A stretch of DNA of 64,000 bases from Pseudomonadota bacterium (GCA_023403845.1 JAEYDL010000012.1:1-64000); one strand, 5' to 3'; positions 25,405 to 34,953 are shown, counted from the stretch's first letter. Notes: generated by a model from the sequence alone, not told the origin. Translations and numbers: made by a program.

Positions 25405-25816
25405 AACCTGTCGACTGTCCTGGCAAACTTCGGCATACTGCATCACCCTGTATTCAAACGGGTTCAGCCGACTTGAGCAACCTGCGGCGCTTCTTCCATC
25501 CTCCGGCTATATTTTTTCACCCTATTTGACATACCGTCATCCCGTCTCCCAGCACTCCCTGCTCCGGAGCGCGACCACTCCCGGACTCCCCCAACAGGTC
25601 TTTGCGCAGCGGGGTGATTGAACCAGACGCCATCTGCAGAAAAAGATGAAGGTATGTCCCGACTTGCGAAAACGCGGCATCTTCAAACGAAAATCTGCTT
25701 GGTAACCGCCACAACATAAAGAACTCGTCATACACATATGGATGATACGGCTCACAGACGCCTTCTTTCCTTCATGGCATCAAAACAATGCCATCCTGCA
25801 CCGGAAAAGAACAAAA

Positions 25817-27715
25817 TCAGAATAGAACAGAAGGCAACCACATGGCGATATTCGGGAATATCGTCAGCAGAATGACCAGCGCAATCATGCACGCAAAAAA
25901 CGGAACGATACGGCGGAAGATACTGGCCATGGGCACATCAGTCGCCACAGAACTGAGCGCAAAGACATTGATGCCCACGGGGGGCGTAATCTGTCCGGCC
26001 TCCATGAGTACAACCACGACCACACCAAACCAGACAGGATCGAACCCCAGACCGGTAACCGTAGGATAAATAGCAGGTAACGTAAGTAAAATCATGGGAA
26101 TAACACTCATAAGGCATCCCATGATGATATAGAATATGACGACCGCAGCAAGGATGAGATAACGATTGGCGTTCATGTTCACTACGAGATCCGCCAAATC
26201 ATAGGGAAGCGCGGTAGCAGCAAGGAAGGCCCCCAGTATGCTCACGCCGATAAGTATGAGCAGAAGTCGGCTGGTCACCTCTGCTGTAGAAGACAGAGCC
26301 TTTTTAAAGGATTGCCAGGTAAGGCGATGACGGGCGAAGGCATAGCAGAGAGTGCCAAAGGCCCCCACGGCCCCCCCCTCGTTGGGGCTGAACCAGCCCA
26401 GCAGGATCCCACCGAGAATAAGAGAAATAAGCGCCACCATGGCAAAAACGCCGCGAACCGCCCTGATCTTTTCCGTAAGAGTGGTGGCTTCTCCCCGCGG
26501 CAGCAATTCTGGCTTGCGCAATGCCGTAATATACAGAACGGCCATGAACATAAAGGTGAGCAGCAGTCCGGGAAGGATACCGGCCACAAACAGATGGCCG
26601 ATGGATACTTCCGTCACCAGCGCGTAGAAGATAAAGCCGGTACTGGGAGGGATAAGAATTCCCAGAGTTCCCCCGGAGGCCAGCGTAGCGCAGGCAATGC
26701 CCGGATCATAGTTCTTCTTGCGCATTTCCGGCAAAGCCACTGAGGCCATGGTGACGGCCGTCGCCATGGAATCACCGGAAACAGCGGCGAACCCCGCGCA
26801 TCCACCCACCGTCGCTATAGCCAGGCCACCCGGCTTACGCCCCAGCCATACATTGGCGGCGTTGAACAGATCCTGACTGATTCCGCTGTACATGGCGAGT
26901 TCGCCCATCAGAATAAACATGGGAACGACGGAGTAGGTATAGTTAGATGCTACATTATAGGGGGTTATGCCCAGCATGGAGAAGGAAGCCCTGAAATTCG
27001 GGTAAATGGCCAGCATGCCGATATAACCGATGAGCGCCATGGCAAGACCGATGGGCATGCCAAGCAGGATACATAGCATAAGCATGCCGAAGCCGAATGA
27101 CCCCAGAGCCATGTAGCTTCCCTCAATGGAAGACCCGCGCAGAAAAAAGGGCAGGGAAAGGAGCAATACGCTAAGAACAAGTCCAAGACAGAAGGGAATA
27201 ATTTCCCTGTTCTTCACCATTTCCACGGCCACACTGAAAAAATTTGCGCAGAGAGACAATGAAAAGGTAATACAGCCCAACGCGCCGAAAAAAATGAACG
27301 GGGAAAACGGGACGCCCAGCATGCCAGTGACTTCTCCCGTCCCGGCCTTGTTCAGACCGTTCTGATACAGGCACCATGAAACAAGGACGAGCAACAAAAA
27401 GGGGCACAGGGTGGACACCACTTCCAGCATGTTTTTTATCGGTCTGGAAAAATGGTCCGTGATAAGCGTCACTCGAATGTGGGAACGAGTATCCTGAATG
27501 TACCCGAGGCTGCTGAAGACAAGGAAGACCATACAGAATTCCACTATCTCCATCGCTCCCATCAGGGATGTATGGAATATCCAGCGACTGCCCACATCCA
27601 GAACCGTGGGGACAATCATGAGACCACCAGCAATGGCGGCAAGCTTGTAAAGATTGCCGTTCACACAGCGGGAAAGTTTCGTCAGACGGTCGGCACACTG
27701 GTCGAGAAAGCTCAT
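25817..27715 (-). CDS. TRAP transporter fused permease (DctQ-DctM)
   Basis: A 632-residue fused TRAP permease. Residues 1-170 are the small DctQ subunit with four helices (GAMEIVEFCMVFLVFSSLGYIQDT). Residues about 190-632 are the large DctM subunit with about 12 helices and conserved stretches such as LGMPIGLAMALIG, VVPMFILMGELAMYSGIS, GGCAGFAAVSGDSMATAVTM, LGILIPPSTGFIFYAL and MEAGQITPPVGINVFAL. It imports an organic acid, driven by a Na+ gradient, with the periplasmic binding protein encoded just upstream. The second Met (27715) is preferred because GGGAGG lies 6 nt before it; the first ATG at 27721 sits on the Shine-Dalgarno. The operon order is ene-reductase, dctP, dctQM. Confidence 0.95.
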   Translation of the reverse strand: MSFLDQCADRLTKLSRCVNGNLYKLAAIAGGLMIVPTVLDVGSRWIFHTSLMGAMEIVEFCMVFLVFSSLGYIQDTRSHIRVTLITDHFSRPIKNMLEVVSTLCPFLLLVLVSWCLYQNGLNKAGTGEVTGMLGVPFSPFIFFGALGCITFSLSLCANFFSVAVEMVKNREIIPFCLGLVLSVLLLSLPFFLRGSSIEGSYMALGSFGFGMLMLCILLGMPIGLAMALIGYIGMLAIYPNFRASFSMLGITPYNVASNYTYSVVPMFILMGELAMYSGISQDLFNAANVWLGRKPGGLAIATVGGCAGFAAVSGDSMATAVTMASVALPEMRKKNYDPGIACATLASGGTLGILIPPSTGFIFYALVTEVSIGHLFVAGILPGLLLTFMFMAVLYITALRKPELLPRGEATTLTEKIRAVRGVFAMVALISLILGGILLGWFSPNEGGAVGAFGTLCYAFARHRLTWQSFKKALSSTAEVTSRLLLILIGVSILGAFLAATALPYDLADLVVNMNANRYLILAAVVIFYIIMGCLMSVIPMILLTLPAIYPTVTGLGFDPVWFGVVVVVLMEAGQITPPVGINVFALSSVATDVPMASIFRRIVPFFACMIALVILLTIFPNIAMWLPSVLF

Positions 27716-27788
27716 GCCCATCCTCCCTCAAAAATCGGGATCTCGCAGAATCCGCCCAACGAAGACGGACGGATTCCGCGAAAAAAGA

Positions 27789-28844
27789 TTAATTGGCCCC
27801 TCCGGCAAGTTCGGCGCTCACTTCCGCGCCTACTTCACGCACGCGCTTCAACAGAGCTTCCGCATCCTTCCTGTCGGTACCAAGCCCCACGACTTTGTCG
27901 ATCCATGCCTGATCGAGACGGGAACAGGCTTTTACCCAACGCACATATTCGTCCGCATCAAGCGAATAAAAGGTAGCTCCGGATTTGGTAAACAGTTCAC
28001 GGCCATCGGCATCGGCGGCATCCATGATCTGCGACATGCGGGCGGCCCATGCTTCGCTCACGCAGGTACTCTCGATAGCCTTCTGGATATCGGGAGGGAA
28101 GCTGTTCCAGAGATCCCTGTTGATGCCCACGAAACGCACATCCTTCATCAGGCTGACGAGGGTAATATGTCTGATGATATTCTGAATCTTGATGGAACCG
28201 GCAGCCAGCAGGGAGAACAGCGTGGAGTCGGCCGTATTTCGGGACATGGACATATAAATATCAGGAAGCGGCACGGTGATGGGGTTCGCCCCCAGCGCTT
28301 CCACGGCATTGGCGAACGGCCTGCTCAGACACGCCATGCGCAACCCTTTCATATTCTCCAGTTTTCTGACGGGCCTGTCCTTGGTCATGACCTGCATGGA
28401 GCCGCCTCCCCAGTAGCCAAGAACCTTGACGGATTCCATTTCCTTCTGCAGCAGAGGAGACTCCAGAAATACCCGCCAGGCGGCGATTCCTTGAGCGGTT
28501 GAACAGTTGTTCAGCAAGGGCAGCACAAACACATCATGCAGGGGGAACCGACCGGCATTGCGGGCATGATCGATGGCACCCATGTCGATAGCACCACTTT
28601 CAATGGAGGTCACAATTTCACTAACGGGAGCGATGGTGTTCGGATTGAAATAACGAATTCTTATCTGACCATTGGTAGCCTTCTCAATTTCCTTGAACCA
28701 GGGAATGAGGCCTTTGGCCACGCTGGGATGGGCCTCAAAATCGGATCCGGTAAAGCGCAAATTCCAGATCTTTGCTTCGGAAGTTCCCCCACCCACAAAC
28801 AGCACGGCAGCCACAGCGAGAGCAACGAGAAAACGTTTTGTCAT
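27789..28844 (-). CDS. TRAP transporter substrate-binding protein (DctP)
   Basis: A 351-residue periplasmic binding protein of the DctP family. Signal peptide 1-24 (…GGGTSEA) is followed by the typical fold, with FNPNTIAPVSEIVTSIESGAID, the hinge RLACLSRP-like segment GLRMACLSRPFANAVEALGANPITVP, and a conserved Arg for carboxylate binding likely within it. AGGAGG precedes the ATG. The ligand is not predictable from sequence, but most family members bind C4-dicarboxylates, keto acids, aromatic acids or sulfonates. It is co-transcribed with the permease (73 bp gap) and with the flavin ene-reductase upstream (95 bp gap). Confidence 0.93.
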   Translation of the reverse strand: MTKRFLVALAVAAVLFVGGGTSEAKIWNLRFTGSDFEAHPSVAKGLIPWFKEIEKATNGQIRIRYFNPNTIAPVSEIVTSIESGAIDMGAIDHARNAGRFPLHDVFVLPLLNNCSTAQGIAAWRVFLESPLLQKEMESVKVLGYWGGGSMQVMTKDRPVRKLENMKGLRMACLSRPFANAVEALGANPITVPLPDIYMSMSRNTADSTLFSLLAAGSIKIQNIIRHITLVSLMKDVRFVGINRDLWNSFPPDIQKAIESTCVSEAWAARMSQIMDAADADGRELFTKSGATFYSLDADEYVRWVKACSRLDQAWIDKVVGLGTDRKDAEALLKRVREVGAEVSAELAGGAN

Positions 28845-28939
28845 GAAATCCTCCTGTATCCCGCTAGAAGGTTCGACAGAAAAGAAAAATACGGTTGAAA
28901 ACAGATTCCCGGAAGGAGAAACTCTCCTCCCGGGAAACT

Positions 28940-30973
28940 CTAGATGATCAAGGCGGCATCATAGCCGGAAGCCGTAGCATCGGCCACGGTGCCCACCTTC
29001 CTGCAGTCGCCGACATGGATGACATCGAAGGCCAGATCATTAAACATGGCGGCATGTTCTTTCAGTGCCCTCATACCGGCACAGAGGATAATGGCATCGG
29101 CGTTGATCTTCTTCGAAACACCGTTCTCCTCCACCATGATGCCGTCGTCGAGAATCTCGAGACACGTAGTCGAGATATGCGGAGTAACCCTGTCATCGTG
29201 TTCGATGATATGGAGGGTATGCAGGCGCTCGGTATAGATGCCCTCAGGAGCCAGGAGAGGAGCCATCTCAACGACATCCACTGCGTAACCGAGGTGAGAG
29301 AGCTGCAGAGCGACTTCACACCCCACCATGCCGCCGCCGACAATGGCGATCTTCTTCCCGGCAAGCAGCCCGGTTTCATGGCCAAGGATCTGTCTGGCCG
29401 TGAACACGTTGGCCCTGTCCACACCCGGGATGCGCGGAACGACAGGTTCTGCACCAACAGCCACAATAACGACATCCGGGGTTTCCGCCTCCACCCGTTC
29501 CCGGGTAGCTTCCACCCCCAAATACAGCCGAATGGCAGCCTTACGCACCTGTATCTCAAGGTAGCGGCGATAGCGCTCCATGCTGTCCTTTTTAAACCAC
29601 ATGTTATCGGCATAATAACAGAGCTGCCCGCCCAGTGCATCGGACTTTTCAAAAAGCACAACTTCATGGCCTCTCTGTGCCGCATTGATGGCGGCATTCA
29701 TACCAGCCACTCCGCCGCCGATGATCACGACCTTCTTCCTGCTCGCCGCCTGCGGGAAGTCAAGGCGACATTGTCCGTTACCGTGAAACACGTTCACGGC
29801 GCATTCCGCACGGCGGGTAGTTGTTGGAAACTCATCAAATATATCAGCTATATTATGAACACTGGTGTTGCGTTTCCCAAGCGGAATGTCGAGACAGTGC
29901 ATGCAGCGGATGCAGGGACGAATATCTTCGGCGTGGCCAGTACGAGCCTTGTTTGCCCAGTCGGGTTCAGCTATCCAGCCCCGGGCCATAAGCACATAGT
30001 CGGCCATGCCTTCTGCGATAACCCTTTCAGCAAACTCTGGTGTGTCGATAGCGCCGAGAGTACCGACGGGGAGGTGGATATCGGGCGTACTTTTCACCCT
30101 GGCTGCCAGATGTACATTGTGCCCTTCTTCAATAAAGTGCGTGGGATGCATTATAGCACGGCTAAACGGTACAAAACGATTGCCTGTGGAGATATGTACA
30201 AGGCTGGCATAGTCCTGAATCATGCGCACATTCTGAATGGTATCTTCGATCTGAATACCTTCAGATACGCACTCGTCGCCACTAAGGCGTACTTCTATAA
30301 GGAAGTCCTTGCCCACAGTCTTGCGCACACGTTCCAGCACCATAAGCGGAAAACGCATGCGATTCTCCACGCTGCCGCCGTATCTGTCCGTGCGCTGATT
30401 CAGAATGGGGGAAAGAAAGCCGCCCATAAGCCAGCCGTGACCATAATGCAGAAGACACATGTCGAATCCCGCACGCTTGGCCATATTCGCCGCCTTGGCA
30501 TAGATATGAGCCACATACTCCATATCTTCTTCCGTCATGGACCGCACATGCACGCCGCTGGGCATATTCATTTCCATGGCGGACATGGGATCACGACCAT
30601 CACCGAAGGCAGGCATGGCAAAATGTCCGCTGTGATTGAATTCAATGGAGGTTTTGGCCCCAAAGATATGGCAGTATTCATTATAGGTGTTATAGGCCTT
30701 GAGGCATTCTTCATCGATAATGTTCAGATGACTGTCGTGCGCGGCACTGTTCACGCGGTCAAGCAGGGATTCGCCGATATGCACTGCGCCTGCACCGCCC
30801 CTGGCAAATCCCCCATAGTAGCGAATACCTTCGTTCGTGAGCAGGTTGTTCACCCCAGCAGAAAAGGGCGTGTGCGTCGGGGCCACGAATACACGATTCT
30901 TGAATGTGACACCGCCAATCGTCATGGGGCTAAAAAGATGGGGATAGAGCTGCTTGTAGACAGGCTTGTTCAT
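28940..30973 (-). CDS. NADH:flavin oxidoreductase / 2-enoate reductase-like Fe-S flavoprotein
   Basis: A 677-residue enzyme of the 2,4-dienoyl-CoA reductase / enoate reductase / trimethylamine dehydrogenase family. An FMN-binding TIM barrel (about 10-340, FSPMTIGGVTFKNR, CLLHYGHGWL) is followed by a cysteine cluster and an FAD/NAD(P) domain with GGGVAGMNAA and GGGMVGCEVA. The Fe-S ligands read CIRCMHC with a fourth Cys 30 residues later (AECAVN), a different spacing from FadH (C-x2-C-x3-C-x11-C). These enzymes reduce activated C=C bonds or remove amines. It is the first gene of the TRAP operon and divergent from a LysR gene, so it probably acts on the imported compound. GGAGGCG precedes the ATG. 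Confidence 0.93.
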   Translation of the reverse strand: MNKPVYKQLYPHLFSPMTIGGVTFKNRVFVAPTHTPFSAGVNNLLTNEGIRYYGGFARGGAGAVHIGESLLDRVNSAAHDSHLNIIDEECLKAYNTYNEYCHIFGAKTSIEFNHSGHFAMPAFGDGRDPMSAMEMNMPSGVHVRSMTEEDMEYVAHIYAKAANMAKRAGFDMCLLHYGHGWLMGGFLSPILNQRTDRYGGSVENRMRFPLMVLERVRKTVGKDFLIEVRLSGDECVSEGIQIEDTIQNVRMIQDYASLVHISTGNRFVPFSRAIMHPTHFIEEGHNVHLAARVKSTPDIHLPVGTLGAIDTPEFAERVIAEGMADYVLMARGWIAEPDWANKARTGHAEDIRPCIRCMHCLDIPLGKRNTSVHNIADIFDEFPTTTRRAECAVNVFHGNGQCRLDFPQAASRKKVVIIGGGVAGMNAAINAAQRGHEVVLFEKSDALGGQLCYYADNMWFKKDSMERYRRYLEIQVRKAAIRLYLGVEATRERVEAETPDVVIVAVGAEPVVPRIPGVDRANVFTARQILGHETGLLAGKKIAIVGGGMVGCEVALQLSHLGYAVDVVEMAPLLAPEGIYTERLHTLHIIEHDDRVTPHISTTCLEILDDGIMVEENGVSKKINADAIILCAGMRALKEHAAMFNDLAFDVIHVGDCRKVGTVADATASGYDAALII

Positions 30974-31083
30974 AAAACCACGCCTCCTGAAAATACATGG
31001 AATGGATTTCGAGATGGTGACCGCTATTGTTCATAAAATAACGAACTGAGGGGTGCTTGCCTATCAGACAAATATTTGAGGCT

Positions 31084-31105
31084 ATTACAGTTAAAAACCT
31101 GTAAT
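31084..31105. promoter_or_regulatory. Candidate LysR operator in the divergent promoter region
   Basis: The 22-bp dyad ATTACAG-N8-CTGTAAT lies 111 bp upstream of the ene-reductase start and 136 bp upstream of the LysR gene. LysR-type regulators bind such dyads (T-N11-A type) between divergent genes. The surrounding 30974-31240 is AT-rich and carries no gene. Confidence 0.55.
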
Positions 31106-31240
31106 GCTGAATATGCAAAAACAATATATTGTAATAATTATACTTTATTAAAACATCTTCTCTCTTTTCACCTTGAAAAAATTTTCCAAAAGCATAAGAC
31201 TGCATGCAATACTCAGAAGGCAGGACGGTAAATTTTCTGT

Positions 31241-32158
31241 ATGACATTGCGGCAATTCGAACATTTTCTTGCCATCGTGCAACACGGCTCCATCAACAAG
31301 GCAGCCCTCCAGCTCTCGCTTACGCAACAATCCCTGCAATCCTCCATCAACGCACTGGAAAAGCATCTGGGCTTTGCAGTCTTCATTCGTTCGCGAACCG
31401 GCGTCTGCCTCACGCCACACGGTGAAGAGATTCTTCGTGACGTGCGGCAAATCATGAGCATTGTGAACAAGTGGAAAAAACAGGGAAACGACTCGGCACG
31501 GAAAACGATATGCATTGCGGGCACGGTTTCCATGATCAATCTTGTCATGGACAAGCTAGTCATCCATTTTAAGGAAAAGCATCCCAACGTGGCGCTGGAA
31601 ATTCATGAGGCTCTTCGCCTGAAGGCCGTATCGCTGGTACGGCAGGAATCCATGATAGGAATATTCGGAGCCGTTCCACCCAAGGAAATAAAGCAGACGC
31701 AGGAAACCCTGAATAGGGACAACTGCAGGATGGAAATCCTTGGTGCTGACGACTACAGAGTGTTCATCAACAGTGCACACCCTCTAGCCGCCCGGAAAAG
31801 CATCCTGCTGGAGCAACTCTCCCAGTTCACCGCAGCACTGTATCCGCAAGATGATCACAAATTTTACTACCGGGAAATATTCAAATTCTTTTCTCCCGAT
31901 AGAACCCCGCACTATGCATCCAGACAGGAAAACCTGCTCAAACTCGTGGGGCGTGTTCCTTCCATCGCGGCAGTGTTCCCGGGCAGTGCCATCTCCAACC
32001 CCAATATTCATGCGGAACAGCTTGTCGCCCTGCCTGTTTCGGATTTCCCCATGCCCGGTTTGAACTGCCTTGCCTATCCATGCCTGGAAACGCTGTCTCC
32101 CATTGAGAATGAACTCGTAGAAAAAATACGTGAAATCTGCATGTCCCACAGAGCATGA
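31241..32158 (+). CDS. LysR-family transcriptional regulator
   Basis: A 305-residue LysR protein. The N-terminal winged HTH starts MTLRQFEHFLAIVQHGSINKAALQLSLTQ-like and has the usual SINALEKHLGFAVF helix. The effector domain (about 90-300) is a periplasmic-binding-protein fold. It is transcribed divergently from the ene-reductase/TRAP operon with a dyad in between, so it probably controls that operon in response to its substrate. The Shine-Dalgarno is weak (GGACGG). Codon usage is visibly less GC-biased than core genes, in line with the rest of this cassette. Confidence 0.93.
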   Translation: MTLRQFEHFLAIVQHGSINKAALQLSLTQQSLQSSINALEKHLGFAVFIRSRTGVCLTPHGEEILRDVRQIMSIVNKWKKQGNDSARKTICIAGTVSMINLVMDKLVIHFKEKHPNVALEIHEALRLKAVSLVRQESMIGIFGAVPPKEIKQTQETLNRDNCRMEILGADDYRVFINSAHPLAARKSILLEQLSQFTAALYPQDDHKFYYREIFKFFSPDRTPHYASRQENLLKLVGRVPSIAAVFPGSAISNPNIHAEQLVALPVSDFPMPGLNCLAYPCLETLSPIENELVEKIREICMSHRA

Positions 32159-32213
32159 GCGACAATGCAGACTTTACGCACCAGCAACAGATCCGCTCTC
32201 CTGCACATCCCCA

Positions 32214-32308
32214 CCGCTCTCCGTGCACAGACCTGCTTCTCCGGTCATGACTCCACGTCGTTTCAGAACCCATGCGCGATGCCGAAGCCGGGTGAAGTTC
32301 AGAGCCGG
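32214..32308. repeat. 95-bp direct repeat, copy 2 (right flank of catabolic island)
   Basis: The right copy lies 56 bp after the LysR stop, in the same orientation as 25310-25404, with 94 of 95 bases identical. Just left of it, 32182-32201 repeats the 20 bp that precede copy 1, so copy 2 has an internal partial duplication of CCGCTCTCC. The remaining gap to 32721 shows no other recognisable structure. Confidence 0.9.
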
Positions 32309-32721
32309 CCACTTGCGATGCAATCGTGAGGAACTCCGAACGGGAACGTGCAACGCCGCAGAAGAGAAACGGAGATCAGAACCAGACGATATGGACGAGT
32401 GGGGGCTCAGATGAGCCGGATCCGCCTCTGGCATACGCACTCTTCGTCCAGCCAGAACACCGTATCTGAACGATGGATTTTCGGGAATGCAGCCGTCCGG
32501 CCGAGTACCACAGCGAAGAGAGCAACGACATCCATCCGGCGGAACGACTCCAGCGACTTTATTCGGACATCTTTCCCCGTCATCCTGCGCAACGATGCAT
32601 CCCTTTGTATAAAGAAACACATCTCTCTGTTTATACTTGAAAAAGCATCTTGAAACTTTTAGGTATTTCCAGTATACGAAAACCCGGATCTTCATCGGCC
32701 ATCAGCAAAGGATCGTACTCT

Positions 32722-33138
32722 ATGCCCCACGCACGAACAGACGAGCAGCAGGAACGCTGGCTCAAGGATTATTTCCGCACCAGGAATGCGGGGGCCGAGT
32801 TTATTCTGCCCTGGGCCATCGATACTTTCTTTCTGGCCATTACCGCCATCAAGAGCACCTTCACCGGCCCGGAACTCAAGGCCATTATTGAGACGCATCG
32901 GAATCTGCGACTGCTGCCGGATCATACCCGTCTCTCCTATCTGCTGCTGCGCATCGGCAACCTCTGCGAGACGGACGGGCTGCACACGCGTTACGGCATC
33001 AGCCGTTCCAGTCTTGAAGCAAAACTGCGTCGCCTTGACGATACGCAGGCCACGGCCCTTATGGTCTGGGCCTCGGCATTCTGGGTCAATCATGATGGCT
33101 CTGCCGAAAATATGGATGAATATATCAGAACCTACTGA
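32722..33138 (+). CDS. Orphan helical protein, function unknown
   Basis: A 138-residue soluble, helix-rich protein that I do not recognise. It begins MPHARTDEQQERWLKDYF. It contains YLLLRIGNLCETDGL and a segment (RYGISRSSLEAKLRRLDD) that could be a helix-turn-helix-like element, although no regulator family is evident. ATG 32722 is preceded by AAAGGA at about 8 nt; a longer frame from 32650 lacks a ribosome binding site. It has no partner within 500 bp on either side. The following 33139-33734 stretch holds no gene that I can support. Confidence 0.6.
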   Translation: MPHARTDEQQERWLKDYFRTRNAGAEFILPWAIDTFFLAITAIKSTFTGPELKAIIETHRNLRLLPDHTRLSYLLLRIGNLCETDGLHTRYGISRSSLEAKLRRLDDTQATALMVWASAFWVNHDGSAENMDEYIRTY

Positions 33139-33734
33139 GCTTCATCTTCCGTCCCTGTCTCTCTTCTCCTCATCCGCATCTGCGATCTGGAGTCTTCTCT
33201 TGACGCGCTGCCCGTATGTTCCGAACGGCCTTCATGCCTGCTTTGTCATATGTTGAGCGACACATTTTATGGCAGACTTCTTGTCAGGATCCTACTGGCT
33301 GCCGGCATCACTCCCTTCACAAAATTTTCTGTATTGCAGCCACACTGTACATAGCCCTGACAATCTCCCCCTGCAGGAGAGGTACAACATGCCATAAAAG
33401 AACGCATGACATTGTCACAGACCAATTCTCTCCCATATGCGGTCTGGGAAAGAAGGGCCGGAACCGGCAGTCCTTGCCGAAGCTGTTCAGGAGGTACCTG
33501 AAAAGGCGGCTCATCCTCAAACTTTTCTTTCATAACGCACAAGATATCATGGTCATGTCACAGGAACTTCCTGCTGTTTTATTCATAGCACTGCGAATAA
33601 TATTGAGGAGAAGTTCCTGCCCCGTTCCGGTTCGCACCAAAAGCCAAAATGAATTTCAAGCTCACAGAACAGGAAGTTATCAGGCAGTTATCTGATATTC
33701 TTCTTAACTGTGCAGGGATTTTCTTGTCATGTTG

Positions 33735-34049
33735 TCACCCTGACATCTTCAGCATAATGACGGAACATGTTATAAGAAAGACGCACACGATCTTTTTCCT
33801 GCTTTTCCTTTCTCCCCAAAAAAGAATCCCCGACAGGACAGTGCCCATCACCCCTATGCCCGTATAGGCGGCATAGGCGACAGAGGCGTCCACGCTTTTC
33901 ATGGCCAGATGCAAAAAATAAATGGATGTCGATAATGCCATGCCATACAGTATGATGCCATGGAAATATTTCTTGAGCGCCAGCATTCTGATGCCCAAAA
34001 CGACCAGTACTTCAAGCAGCCCCGCAAGGACGATAAATATCCAGCTCAC
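33735..34049 (-). CDS. Small multidrug resistance (SMR) transporter subunit 2
   Basis: A 104-residue four-helix SMR protein. The essential membrane Glu is at position 13 (GLLEVLVVLGIRML) and the loop/helix 3-4 signature VDASVAYAAYTGIGVMG is intact. The 5' end overlaps the other SMR gene by 4 nt, the arrangement of two-subunit SMR pumps such as YkkCD and EbrAB. Such pairs assemble as heteromers that exchange protons for cationic or guanidinium-like compounds. It is the last gene of a TetR-SMR-SMR operon that is clearly AT-rich relative to the core genome. Confidence 0.92.
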   Translation of the reverse strand: MSWIFIVLAGLLEVLVVLGIRMLALKKYFHGIILYGMALSTSIYFLHLAMKSVDASVAYAAYTGIGVMGTVLSGILFWGERKSRKKIVCVFLITCSVIMLKMSG

Positions 34050-34357
34050 CTGTTTTCTTCCCTGTTCAGTTCAACTATCGAAAATAGAAGAATTATGATT
34101 GCTGCCACCGACAACGGCGTCATTTCCTTGCCGCAAAGCACGTCGATCAAATAAGATCCCAGCGTACCGAATACGACAAAGAGGACATACGCCATGGACG
34201 CGCCCATTCTGCGTGTAGCCCAGGTGAGAAGCAAAAAGCTCAACCCGATGCACAAAAAGGTTCCTGCCCACTCCGGAAGTGAATGAGCATGCTTGATCCC
34301 CATGACCCAGCCAATCTCAAAAGCGCTTGCCAGAATCAAAACAGACCAGTTCAACAT
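34046..34357 (-). CDS. Small multidrug resistance (SMR) transporter subunit 1
   Basis: A 103-residue SMR protein with four helices, Glu14 in ASAFEIGWVMG, and the conserved GASMAYVLFVVFGTLGSYL. It is the partner of the overlapping downstream SMR gene. It is encoded 2 bp after the TetR-type regulator on the same strand, so both pump subunits should be under that regulator's control. No guanidine riboswitch is visible; the operon instead has a large palindromic operator. Confidence 0.92.
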   Translation of the reverse strand: MLNWSVLILASAFEIGWVMGIKHAHSLPEWAGTFLCIGLSFLLLTWATRRMGASMAYVLFVVFGTLGSYLIDVLCGKEMTPLSVAAIIILLFSIVELNREENR

Positions 34358-34359
34358 GG

Positions 34360-34911
34360 CTACAGTCTACCCTCCACAAACGAACCGATGTCGGAAAATA
34401 CGTCTTTCCACTCCTGTTCGCTGAATGTTGCAATACCAAAATATTTAAGGAAAAAGGCTCCTTCTGTCGCCAGATAGGCGATCCTCGCCCGGCGATCCTC
34501 CTCGGTCCCGCCCGTGAGCGCTCCGATCCTTTCGTCATGCCATCTTTTTAGCCAGTCTCGTAATTCAGTTGACTCTAGAAGAATAATCAAATGACATGCC
34601 GCGCTTTGAAGCAACGATTCTTCTTCCGATGTGATTGTTACATGTTCTTTTATTCTTTCGACAGGCGATGCCTCACCCGGATCTTTTCCCGTCTTCTTCC
34701 GGCATGCTTCATCGTACCGTCTGTTCCAGCGTTCAATGAGAGCGTTTATTATGCCTTTTTTATTGCCGAAACACGATTGTACGCCGCCTTTTGATATCCC
34801 CATGGCCTTTGCTATCGCCTCTATCGTCAAAGCGGATGCACCATCCTGAATGATTATGCGCTCAACGACATCCAGCATCTGGTCTCGATCAATCGACTTG
34901 GCCTTGCCCAT
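34360..34911 (-). CDS. TetR-family regulator of the SMR pair
   Basis: A 183-residue TetR/AcrR repressor. The N-terminal HTH (IIIQDGASALTIEAIAKAMGISKGGVQSCFGNKKGIINALI, about residues 18-57) is typical. The ligand-binding C-terminal domain is helical and variable. The start at 34911 (MGKAKSIDRDQ) has GGAG 5 nt upstream; the frame is open further upstream but runs through the operator. It is followed within 2 bp by the SMR genes. The 40-bp palindrome 43 bp upstream is the obvious operator for autoregulation. Confidence 0.92.
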   Translation of the reverse strand: MGKAKSIDRDQMLDVVERIIIQDGASALTIEAIAKAMGISKGGVQSCFGNKKGIINALIERWNRRYDEACRKKTGKDPGEASPVERIKEHVTITSEEESLLQSAACHLIILLESTELRDWLKRWHDERIGALTGGTEEDRRARIAYLATEGAFFLKYFGIATFSEQEWKDVFSDIGSFVEGRL

Positions 34912-34953
34912 GCGAACTCCACTCCCCGCTAGTCGGTAGCACGTGTTTTCTTT

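Noticed and set aside
25310..25446. Peptide NFTRLRHRAWVLKRRG encoded on the minus strand in both repeat copies, considered as a conserved small protein or transposase remnant
   Set aside because: The frames diverge outside the repeat, have no start signals, and the identity is at the DNA level, so it is explained by the repeat itself.
25405..32213. Integrase, transposase or tRNA attachment site that would make the repeat-bracketed region a typical mobile element
   Set aside because: None was found in the region or at its edges, so I report repeats only and do not call a mobile element.
33267..33542. Cysteine-containing 91-codon frame on the minus strand between the orphan gene and the SMR operon
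   Set aside because: No ribosome binding site at its TTG or ATG starts and no recognisable domain; treated as non-coding.
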